Origin: Chloroflexota bacterium
GTDB lineage: Bacteria > Chloroflexota > Anaerolineae > Caldilineales > Caldilineaceae
DNA length: 8,448 bases
Reading direction: 5' to 3'
Assembly: GCA_003577005.1 (NCBI GenBank)
Contig: QEUW01000418.1
Coordinates: 1 to 8,448, forward strand
Shown: positions 1 to 4,819 of the stretch, piece after piece
Layout: the number at the start of each line of letters is the position of its first letter
Position numbering within the stretch: the first letter of the stretch is position 1
Made by a program: the position numbers and the translations under genes
The notes under the pieces: generated by a model
The model's database searches: none
What the model saw: only the letters and a program-made list of their open reading frames with translations
What the model was told of the DNA's origin: nothing

Positions 1-1
1 C

Positions 2-184
2 GTCGAGATGCCCCGCACACCGACCAGCTCCTACCCACGTATGGTGGAGAATTTTGTCCGCCACCTCGAGGGCGACCCGGCGGCGGAGATCGTCACGCCG
101 GAGCAGGCGCTCACCGCCGTGAGTATCATCGATGCCATCCAGCGCTCGGCGGTTAGTGGGCGCGAAGAGACGATTACGTTGTAA
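2..184 (+). CDS. Gfo/Idh/MocA-family oxidoreductase, C-terminal end (partial)
   Basis: The reading frame is open from the window edge and ends at TAA 182-184, leaving about 60 residues. The tail has a helix ALTAVSIIDAIQRSAVSG followed by REETITL. This matches the usual last helix of Gfo/Idh/MocA NAD(P)-dependent sugar dehydrogenases, where a segment like 'eal.vv.iieAi..Sa.sG' precedes a short final strand. Upstream, PRMVENFVRHLEGDP fits the region that typically reads 'f..f...i..g..p'. The family oxidises or reduces sugars, inositols and related compounds in the cytoplasm; the substrate cannot be inferred because the Rossmann domain lies outside the window. An intrinsic terminator follows directly, so this is the last gene of its transcript. 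The family call is from motif style only and is fairly safe, but no catalytic residue is in view. Confidence 0.7.
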   Translation, partial: VEMPRTPTSSYPRMVENFVRHLEGDPAAEIVTPEQALTAVSIIDAIQRSAVSGREETITL

Positions 185-192
185 AGCAAAAC

Positions 193-236
193 CGGCGCCA
201 CAGAGCTGTAACCAGGGTCTGGCGCCGATTTTTTAT
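193..236 (+). terminator. Rho-independent terminator after the oxidoreductase
   Basis: A perfect 8-bp stem (CGGCGCCA at 193-200 with TGGCGCCG at 220-227) encloses a 19-nt loop. A T-rich run, ATTTTTTATT, follows at 228-237. It begins 9 bases after the TAA stop codon on the same strand, where an intrinsic terminator is expected. The loop is longer than usual, but the GC-rich stem plus U-tract is convincing. Confidence 0.8.
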
Positions 237-237
237 T

Positions 238-384
238 AGGTTCTGTTGATATTTCAGCTGTTCCAGAGGTGCGATGCACTTGAAAAGTGCGTTGCACCTG
301 GCACATGCATCGCACCTTACGATGCAACGCACGGTTGCAACCCCGGTCGAACCAATCGCTGCGACACAAATGCCAACAGAATCT
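238..384. mobile_element. MITE-like non-coding element with terminal inverted repeats
   Basis: The outer 17 bases at 238-254 and 368-384 are inverted repeats matching at 14 of 17 positions, with the core TTCTGTTG/CAACAGAA perfect. Inside lie several nested palindromes. A is 267-278 with 306-317 (12 bp perfect). B is 287-296 with 323-332 (10 bp perfect). 267-281 also pairs with 285-299 around a 3-nt loop, with two G-U wobbles. 306-312 pairs with 320-326, and GGTTGCAACC at 333-342 is self-complementary. The element fills the whole gap between a terminator and the 3' end of the converging aminotransferase gene. No open frame is credible and no clear target-site duplication is visible. Mobility is inferred from the TIR layout; it could instead be a bidirectional terminator or RNA-processing site. 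Confidence 0.5.
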
Positions 385-388
385 AGAA

Positions 389-1306
389 CTACAGGTGACG
401 AAGATACTGCTCGACAAAGTCACAATCGACCAGATCGATGTAGGCCGCGGTCAACTGTCTGGTCACCGGGCCAGGAACACGGCCATTCCCCACAACCTTG
501 TTGTTGAACGAATGAACGGGACAAATGCAGAAGCTGGTGGAGGTGATAAAGGCTTCGTCGGCAGTATAGGCGTTGTACGGCGTCAGATCCTCTTCAACAA
601 CCGTCAGCTTTAATTGTTCGGCCAGCTCGATAACGGTTTCGCGGCTGACGCCGGCCAGCACATACTGTTCTTTCGGGGTATAGAACACCCCATCTTTGAC
701 CAGAAAAACATTGCTGCCGGTGCCCTCAGCCAGAAAGCCGCGCGTATCCAGCAGCAGCGACCAGGCATTGGGGTTGTAGCTGCGTACCTCCAGGTCGCCC
801 ATGATCAGGTTCAGATAATTGTGGCTCTTGACATTGGGGCTCAAACATTCGGGCGGAACCCGCCGCACCGAGGGAAAGATCACATCGATGCCGTCGCGGT
901 ACAGGCGGGCACGCGCCTTGAACGGCAGCGGCGTACACTCGACGATTACATTGGGACCGGCATTCTCCCAGAAGTCACCGCCGACCAGGTCCACCCCGCG
1001 CGAAACGCGCTGGCCGACCCAATAGTCCTCCCCCGGCTGCAACAGCGGCAAATTGCGCTGGAGAACTTCCTCGCTGATGGCAGCCAGTTCGTCCATCGAC
1101 AGACCAGGGTCAATGCCGGCATATTTGAGCGAGCGCTCAAACCGCTCCAGATGCTCCTTTAGCTTGAAGATACGGCCATCAAAGGTGCGGGTCATGTCAA
1201 AGACGCCGTCACCGTATTTGAAGCTGCGGTCGCGGAAGGGGATCAGGACCTGGCTTTCTGGCACAATCTTACCGTTGAAATAGGCCACCCGTTCTGAGCT
1301 GCTCAT
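389..1306 (-). CDS. Class IV PLP-dependent aminotransferase (IlvE / D-amino-acid transaminase family)
   Basis: The 305-residue protein has the length and motif order of fold-type IV aminotransferases. Visible motifs are YGDGVFDMTR (31-40), VKSHNYLNL with the PLP-binding Lys160, EGTGSNVFLVKDG (194-206) with the PLP-contacting Glu194, AGVSRETVIEL (218-228) for phosphate binding, and TSTSFCICPV (256-265). These enzymes move amino groups between amino acids (or amines) and 2-oxo acids in the cytoplasm. The family includes IlvE, D-amino-acid transaminase, aminodeoxychorismate lyase and R-selective amine transaminases. FDMTR replaces the FEGIR of typical IlvE, so substrate is uncertain. The start at 1304-1306 is chosen because AAGGAGA lies 4 bases upstream; an in-frame extension to 1384 would run through the SDR gene's 3' end. 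It lies 28 bp after the SDR stop on the same strand, so co-transcription is likely. Confidence 0.92.
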   Translation of the reverse strand: MSSSERVAYFNGKIVPESQVLIPFRDRSFKYGDGVFDMTRTFDGRIFKLKEHLERFERSLKYAGIDPGLSMDELAAISEEVLQRNLPLLQPGEDYWVGQRVSRGVDLVGGDFWENAGPNVIVECTPLPFKARARLYRDGIDVIFPSVRRVPPECLSPNVKSHNYLNLIMGDLEVRSYNPNAWSLLLDTRGFLAEGTGSNVFLVKDGVFYTPKEQYVLAGVSRETVIELAEQLKLTVVEEDLTPYNAYTADEAFITSTSFCICPVHSFNNKVVGNGRVPGPVTRQLTAAYIDLVDCDFVEQYLRHL

Positions 1307-1334
1307 TGTTTCTCCTTCAGGTTGGATCGATACG

Positions 1335-2147
1335 CTACACGGATTGGTCCGCCTCCCACGAGCCGCCGGCCAGGAAGCCACCATCCACCAGGATCGTCGT
1401 CCCCGTGATGTAGTCCGACGCCGGGCCGGCCAGCAGCAGCGCTGCGCCGATCAGGTCGCCGGGCTCGCCGGGCCGGCGCAGGGGGATGCGGTCGTACAAC
1501 CACTTCGCCCGGTGCGGTGTGCCCCACAGCGCCTGCTCGGTCAGCGGTGTGCGGATAAAGCCAGGACTGATGCCGTTGACTTGAATATTGTCCGGCGCCC
1601 ATTCCACCGCCATGACGCGCGTGATCTGCGCCAGTCCGCCCTTGGAGGCGCCGTAGACTGAGATGGTGCCCAGGCCAAAAACCGAGTTGATCGAGTTGAT
1701 ATTGATGATCTTGCCGCCGCCCTGTGCCTTCAGGTGCGGGTGTGCCGCCTGGCAGAGAAAGAAGATACTGCGCAGGTTGACGGCCATGATCGTGTCGTAA
1801 TCGTCGGGTGTCACCTCGGTGACCGGTTTGCGCCGGTTCATCCCGGCACAGTTGACCAGGATGTCGAGCCGGCCCATTCGTCCCACCGCATCGGCGATGA
1901 GCTGGCAGTTGGCGTCGATGTCAACCAGGTCACTGGTGAAAGCGTGCGCCTGCCCGCCCGCTGCTTCGATCTGCCGGCAGGTTGCGGCCGCTTTTTCCTC
2001 CGACCGACCGTGGACGCCGACGACGGCCCCCACCTCGGCCAACGCTCCAGCCAGCGCCGCCCCGATCCCGCCGGACGCGCCCGTGATCAAGGCGGTTTTG
2101 CCTTCGAGTGAAAATAGACGTTGCAACAGTGCTCCAGAGTGACTCAT
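1335..2147 (-). CDS. Short-chain dehydrogenase/reductase (SDR), gluconate 5-dehydrogenase-like
   Basis: The 270-residue protein is a classical SDR acting on an alcohol/ketone pair with NAD(P)(H) in the cytoplasm. The nucleotide-binding motif TGASGGIG is at 22-29, NCAG at 99-102 and the structural Asn at 124. The catalytic set is Ser152, Tyr165 and Lys169 (YGASK). PGFIRT at 195-200 and ITGTTILVDGG at 247-257 complete the C-terminal pattern. Arg48 after the second beta strand (HGRSEE) favours NADP(H). The N-terminal LFSLEGKTALITGAS and overall motif style resemble gluconate 5-dehydrogenase / 2-deoxy-gluconate 3-dehydrogenase relatives, but substrate cannot be read from sequence. The start ATG overlaps the TGA of the upstream membrane-protein gene (ATGA) and lacks a strong Shine-Dalgarno sequence, so translation is probably coupled. 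The aminotransferase gene follows 28 bp downstream. Confidence 0.93.
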   Translation of the reverse strand: MSHSGALLQRLFSLEGKTALITGASGGIGAALAGALAEVGAVVGVHGRSEEKAAATCRQIEAAGGQAHAFTSDLVDIDANCQLIADAVGRMGRLDILVNCAGMNRRKPVTEVTPDDYDTIMAVNLRSIFFLCQAAHPHLKAQGGGKIININSINSVFGLGTISVYGASKGGLAQITRVMAVEWAPDNIQVNGISPGFIRTPLTEQALWGTPHRAKWLYDRIPLRRPGEPGDLIGAALLLAGPASDYITGTTILVDGGFLAGGSWEADQSV

Positions 2148-2512
2148 AACGTTCTGTCGGTTGGGATTGCGCCGGGAGGGCGGGTATTATCTTCGATGTC
2201 GAGCAAGACATAGATGCCTTCGGCGACCGCCTGGAGCAGGACAAAGAAAAAGAGGCTGATGAAGACGGTCAGGAAGGAACTGAGGAACGAGGCGAGCATC
2301 ATCAGGGGTTGCATGCCAGCGCCCAATGGTCCCATTTGTTGGACGAGGCTCACCACATTCAAGATCAACATGACTGCGCCCAGCCCAAGAAAACACCAGG
2401 AGAGCAGCGCCGCCCAGGAAGCAACCCGGGTCAGGCGGTCGAAATTGTGATAGGTCATCGACTCTTCTTCTAGCTCATCGCGTGGTTCGCCCCGCTCATT
2501 TATCTCCTGCAT
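2144..2512 (-). CDS. Small two-helix membrane protein of unknown function
   Basis: The protein has 122 residues. An acidic N-terminal stretch (1-24, rich in E, R and D) is followed by two hydrophobic helices at about 31-57 and 66-97. The tail is charged and includes LLDIEDNTRPPG (103-114). No catalytic motif is visible and I do not recognise a named family; the layout recalls small Chloroflexota membrane proteins ending in 'LLDIEENTR', which is an impression only. The start at 2510-2512 is chosen because AGGAGA sits 7 bases upstream. A later in-frame ATG (residue 19, MTYHNF) is an alternative. The open frame extends upstream to 2791, but that part is the remnant of another gene. It shares a 4-bp ATGA overlap with the SDR gene downstream, implying coupled translation. 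Confidence 0.75.
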   Translation of the reverse strand: MQEINERGEPRDELEEESMTYHNFDRLTRVASWAALLSWCFLGLGAVMLILNVVSLVQQMGPLGAGMQPLMMLASFLSSFLTVFISLFFFVLLQAVAEGIYVLLDIEDNTRPPGAIPTDRTL

Positions 2513-2553
2513 CGACCGTTCTCCTGTACCCGGCAAACCAGGTTCGACATGAT

Positions 2554-2755
2554 TCAAATCTCTACACGAGCAGCAAGATATGCAAAGGCAGTGGGCGGCT
2601 CCCCGCTTTCGATATGGCGTTTGATGGTGGCTGCACACGCCTCTGCACTCAATTGCGAAATAGGGTGGGTCAAAGATCTGTTGTAAGGCCTTGAGAGCGG
2701 TCGTTTTGCCCGAACTCGACGTACCGTTCAGAAAGATCACTGTCCCGCCGGCCAT
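2554..2755 (-). pseudogene. Chloramphenicol phosphotransferase-like kinase, central deletion
   Basis: The first 35 codons from ATG 2753-2755 encode MAGGTVIFLNGTSSSGKTT..., a Walker A loop (GTSSSGKT) followed by ALKALQQIFDPPYF. This is the typical start of chloramphenicol phosphotransferase-like (CPT) P-loop kinases. Shifted by one base, 2652-2554 then reads LSAEACAATIKRHIESGEPP and TAFAYLAARVEI, ending at TGA 2554-2556. That matches the typical C-terminal helix of the same family ('peeCA..I..hl..g.pptAF..L'). The family is usually about 170-190 residues, so roughly 110 central codons are missing and the two ends are out of frame, with the junction near 2650-2655. Members phosphorylate hydroxyls on small molecules; the native substrate here is unknown. 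It begins 13 bp after the epimerase-like gene. The loss cannot be explained by a one-base sequencing error. Confidence 0.75.
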
Positions 2756-2768
2756 GTTGTCAGCCCAC

Positions 2769-3458
2769 TCAGATCGACCGTTCCACGGCAATCAGGCGCC
2801 GGATCTCAGCCACCTCTGCCGCCATATCCGCGACTTTATAGATCCCACCCCCCAGGACCAGCGACGAAGCGCCGTGCGCCACCAGGCCGGCGACATGTTC
2901 CCGCTTGACCCCGCCGGCAACCTGAACATCCAGCGCCGGATGAGTTGACTGCGCCATTGTACGCACAGTTCGAATCCGGGGCAAAACCAGTGGATTGAAA
3001 GCGGCGCCTCTGGTGCCTTCGCCGGTCACCCGCGCAAGCAACAACACGGCATCCGCCAACGTGATCACCGGCTCCAGTTGCGCCAACGGCGTCCCCAGGG
3101 CGAAGGCCAGCCCGACCTTCACCCCCTGGCCGCGCACAGCAGAGATGGCTTCGTAGAGCATCGCCACGCTCTCAACATGAAAAATGAGCAAGTCAGCGCC
3201 GGCCTCCGCCAGGTAGGGCACAAAGCGCAGCGGATCGACCACGCCCAGATGCACCTCAAACGGCAAATTCGTCAGCGGGCGCAGCGCGGCAATCGTATGC
3301 GGGGAAAAACCCAGACCCGGCACAAAATGGCCGTCAAAGACATCCAAATGAATAAAGTCCAACCCCGCTGCCTCCAGCCGCGCCACCTCCTCAGCCAGCC
3401 GGCCATGATCGCCGTTGAAGAGCGCCGCCCCCAGGCGGGGGGTTCGAGTGATTGACAT
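2769..3458 (-). CDS. Ribulose-phosphate 3-epimerase-like TIM-barrel protein lacking one catalytic Asp
   Basis: The protein has 229 residues, normal for the family. FIHLDVFDGHFVPG (36-49) carries the metal His37 and the catalytic/metal Asp39, and FEVHLGVVDP (67-76) carries the second metal His70. FHVES (93-97) and LAFALGTPLAQLEP (117-130) also follow the family order. True epimerases interconvert ribulose 5-phosphate and xylulose 5-phosphate using two Asp residues and a metal. The second Asp, in the usual VDGG motif, is Ala181 here (QVAGGV), encoded GCC where GAC would restore Asp. The loop normally reading 'VNPGFGGQ' is RVTGEGTRGAAF, and the phosphate loop 'GSAIF' is GGGIYK. It may be an inactive or repurposed barrel. 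The start at 3456-3458 has AGGAG 6 bases upstream. It is the first intact gene of the minus-strand run. Confidence 0.85.
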   Translation of the reverse strand: MSITRTPRLGAALFNGDHGRLAEEVARLEAAGLDFIHLDVFDGHFVPGLGFSPHTIAALRPLTNLPFEVHLGVVDPLRFVPYLAEAGADLLIFHVESVAMLYEAISAVRGQGVKVGLAFALGTPLAQLEPVITLADAVLLLARVTGEGTRGAAFNPLVLPRIRTVRTMAQSTHPALDVQVAGGVKREHVAGLVAHGASSLVLGGGIYKVADMAAEVAEIRRLIAVERSI

Positions 3459-3475
3459 CAGTTGCTCCTATCGAG

Positions 3476-3586
3476 GAACAGCGGGTTCACAGAGAACGCA
3501 GAGGAGACACCGAGAGCACAGAGGTTTTTGAGGATATTCTCTGTGCTCTCTGCGCCTTCTCAGTGTCCTCTGTGAACCTGCTGTTC
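3476..3586. repeat. Large inverted repeat with CACAGAG-type arms
   Basis: Two 48-base arms, 3476-3523 and 3539-3586, are inverted copies matching at 40 of 48 positions, separated by a 15-base spacer. The arms carry repeated CACAGAG/GCAGAG modules (for example GTTCACAGAG at 3485-3494). Repeats of this look are scattered in intergenic DNA of many bacteria with large genomes. The structure lies just upstream of the epimerase-like gene's ribosome binding site and downstream of the degraded ORFs, so on the minus strand it could form a long hairpin in the leader. It has no T-tract typical of a terminator. Role unknown. Confidence 0.85.
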
Positions 3587-3587
3587 T

Positions 3588-3670
3588 TCATTCTATCTCC
3601 AGTGCGACCACCCGCATCGGCGAGGCGTCCGCCCCTTGACGGTCAGGTCGATGATGCGGAAGTAGGTCAT
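3588..3670 (-). pseudogene. Short unrecognised ORF, probable gene remnant
   Basis: An ATG at 3668-3670 has AAGGA 6 bases upstream and opens a short frame starting MTYFRIIDLTVKG. It ends after 25 codons at 3593-3595. If one base is added in the GGGG run, the frame instead continues ADASPMRVVALEIE and stops at 3588-3590. The good ribosome binding site and protein-like start suggest the 5' end of a former gene whose remainder is gone or frameshifted. I do not recognise the family. The large inverted repeat begins immediately downstream, so insertion of that repeat may have displaced the rest. It could also be a genuine tiny peptide. Confidence 0.3.
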
Positions 3671-3681
3671 TCTCTGTCCTT

Positions 3682-3709
3682 CTTACCAGATCGTACTTAC
3701 CAGATCGTA
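3682..3709. repeat. Perfect 14-bp tandem duplication
   Basis: CTTACCAGATCGTA occurs twice head to tail at 3682-3695 and 3696-3709 with no mismatch. On the minus strand it lies 12 bases before the ATG of the short ORF at 3670, across its ribosome binding site region. A minus-strand promoter-like pair (TTTACC then, 18 bases later, TACGAT) overlaps it, so it could be a duplicated operator for the minus-strand genes. A simple replication-slippage duplication is equally possible. Confidence 0.6.
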
Positions 3710-3736
3710 AATGGGTAAAATAAGTGCATTTGGCGA

Positions 3737-3910
3737 TCAGAGGTGACGAGTGGGCAGCCTAGCAAGAGCGCGGTGGCAACAGTTGCCTGGCTCGCACAAC
3801 GCAATGATAATCCCCGCGCCGCCGGAGCCGGAAATCTTGGCGCCCACCGCACCGGCGCGCAAGGCCGCCTCGACCAGCCGTTCGTTCATGAGATGGCAGA
3901 CGCCATTCCG
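3737..3910 (-). pseudogene. GHMP-family sugar kinase, C-terminal remnant
   Basis: The minus-strand frame reads GVCHLMNERLVEAALRAGAV then GAKISGSGGAGIIIALCEPGN. This is the hallmark C-terminal glycine motif of GHMP kinases (mevalonate kinase, heptose-7-phosphate kinase and relatives: 'aA..aGalGAKisGaGgGG.iial'). After CEPGN the frame degenerates to a stop at 3737-3739. A one-base shift would continue ATVATALLLGCPLVTSD, which looks more like a kinase tail. Upstream of about 3910 the family pattern vanishes, and no N-terminal GHMP motif (PxxxGLGSS) is found in the following bases. MNE joined directly to RLVEAAL suggests that the loop between these parts is also lost. It was probably an earlier member of the same minus-strand operon as the epimerase-like gene. 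Confidence 0.65.
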
Positions 3911-3987
3911 AAAATCTACATATACTATCCAAATCGGGTCAATTTGCGGGCAAATAAAGTTCTCTGGGTGTGCAAGGCTCGGTAAAG

Positions 3988-4016
3988 TTCTGATTTTTTG
4001 CGATCTATGATATACT
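3988..4016 (+). promoter_or_regulatory. Possible sigma-70-type promoter for the 4082 operon
   Basis: TATACT at 4011-4016 matches the -10 consensus at five of six positions. A weak -35 candidate, TTCTGA at 3988-3993, lies 17 bases upstream. Transcription starting near 4023 would give a leader of about 60 bases before the ATG at 4082. The surrounding DNA is AT-richer than the rest of the window, as expected of a promoter. The -35 match is poor, so this is tentative. Confidence 0.4.
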
Positions 4017-4081
4017 CTATGCCCACAACTGTGTGATAAACAGACGAGATTTGGCCGCGATAGAGGCCAGAATAGGAAAAC

Positions 4082-4819
4082 ATGAAGGCATTCCTCATCA
4101 TGGGGCGCGTCCTCAAGGCCGCGTACGATGATTTATTTCTCTGCGTCTTTCTGAGTTTGGTCTGGTGGGCAGTGCCCATTGTATTGCTCTTGTTGCTCGG
4201 TGCGGTGGCTCAGTATGCCGGTGGTGTGCTTGAGACCTTACCGACACCGCTTGGGATTGGCGCGCTGGTCGTGTTGTTGCTAATTATGTTGATCGTCCAG
4301 CCCTCTATTACAGTGGGTATGCAAAATGTCGCCAATCGCATCGCCAATTATAAGCGCGCCGACTCCGGCTTTTTTTGGGAGGGGACACGCGAACATCGCC
4401 GTCGCGGCTTTATCCTCTTTTTCTTAAGCCTGCTCATCCCGGTTGCGATCGGGTTCAATATCTGGTTCTATTTCAACAGCCAGGGCTGGCTGCAAATTAT
4501 TGGGGTTGTCTGGCTGTGGCTCTTTCTGTTTAGCCTGATGGCTGGGCAATATTTTTTCCCGTTGTTGTGGCAGCAAGATGAACCAAGCGTTCGTATGGCG
4601 TTGCGCAATGGGATTTTGCTTGCGCTGCAGAATCCGCTCTACTCGTTTCTCATGCTCGTCTTCCAACTTGTTCTGTTGACCATCAGCGTTCTGCTCACGC
4701 TGCCCATGATCCTCCTCGCACCGGCGCTGATTGCCCTCACCGGCAACTTTGCGCTCGTCGGCTTGTTGCAGGAAATGGGATTAGCCCCCCAGCCGCCCGA
4801 AGCGCCTATGCGTGGCTGA
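4082..4819 (+). CDS. YesL/DUF624-like multi-helix membrane protein
   Basis: The protein has 245 residues with hydrophobic segments at about 18-44, 57-78, 109-132, 137-162 and 186-228, the last probably two helices, so five or six membrane passes are likely. The order recalls the YesL/DUF624 family: an N-terminal helix pair ending in a Pro-rich 'P.iT.g' turn (QPSITVGMQNVANRI, 73-87), a charged loop with FFWEGTREHRRRG (97-109), then further helices. The biochemical role is not known for that family, although some members sit near sugar-transport genes. The start ATG has AGGA 4 bases upstream and a promoter-like -10 about 65 bases before it. The stop overlaps the next gene's GTG start by 8 bp, so both are probably one transcript. 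Family assignment is tentative; membrane location is secure. Confidence 0.8.
   Translation: MKAFLIMGRVLKAAYDDLFLCVFLSLVWWAVPIVLLLLLGAVAQYAGGVLETLPTPLGIGALVVLLLIMLIVQPSITVGMQNVANRIANYKRADSGFFWEGTREHRRRGFILFFLSLLIPVAIGFNIWFYFNSQGWLQIIGVVWLWLFLFSLMAGQYFFPLLWQQDEPSVRMALRNGILLALQNPLYSFLMLVFQLVLLTISVLLTLPMILLAPALIALTGNFALVGLLQEMGLAPQPPEAPMRG

Noticed and set aside
238..384. CRISPR array or tRNA-like structure
   Set aside because: The repeats are inverted and irregularly spaced, with no constant repeat/spacer unit and no cloverleaf.
614..1162. 182-codon open frame on the plus strand
   Set aside because: It is antisense to the well-supported aminotransferase gene and shows no family motif.
1307..1384. 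N-terminal extension of the aminotransferase to 1384
   Set aside because: It would overlap the SDR coding end, has no family similarity, and the ATG at 1306 has AAGGAGA at good spacing.
2144..2791. A single 215-residue P-loop plus membrane-helix fusion protein
   Set aside because: The middle (about 2513-2650) is low-quality sequence read out of frame. The proper C-terminal end of the kinase lies in another frame, and the membrane part has its own ATG with AGGAGA upstream.
3078..3455. 125-codon open frame on the plus strand
   Set aside because: It mirrors the epimerase-like gene, which has clear motifs on the other strand.
3925..4179. 84-codon minus-strand frame over the promoter of the membrane-protein gene
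   Set aside because: It has no recognisable motif, overlaps the start of a clear plus-strand gene and spans AT-rich regulatory DNA.
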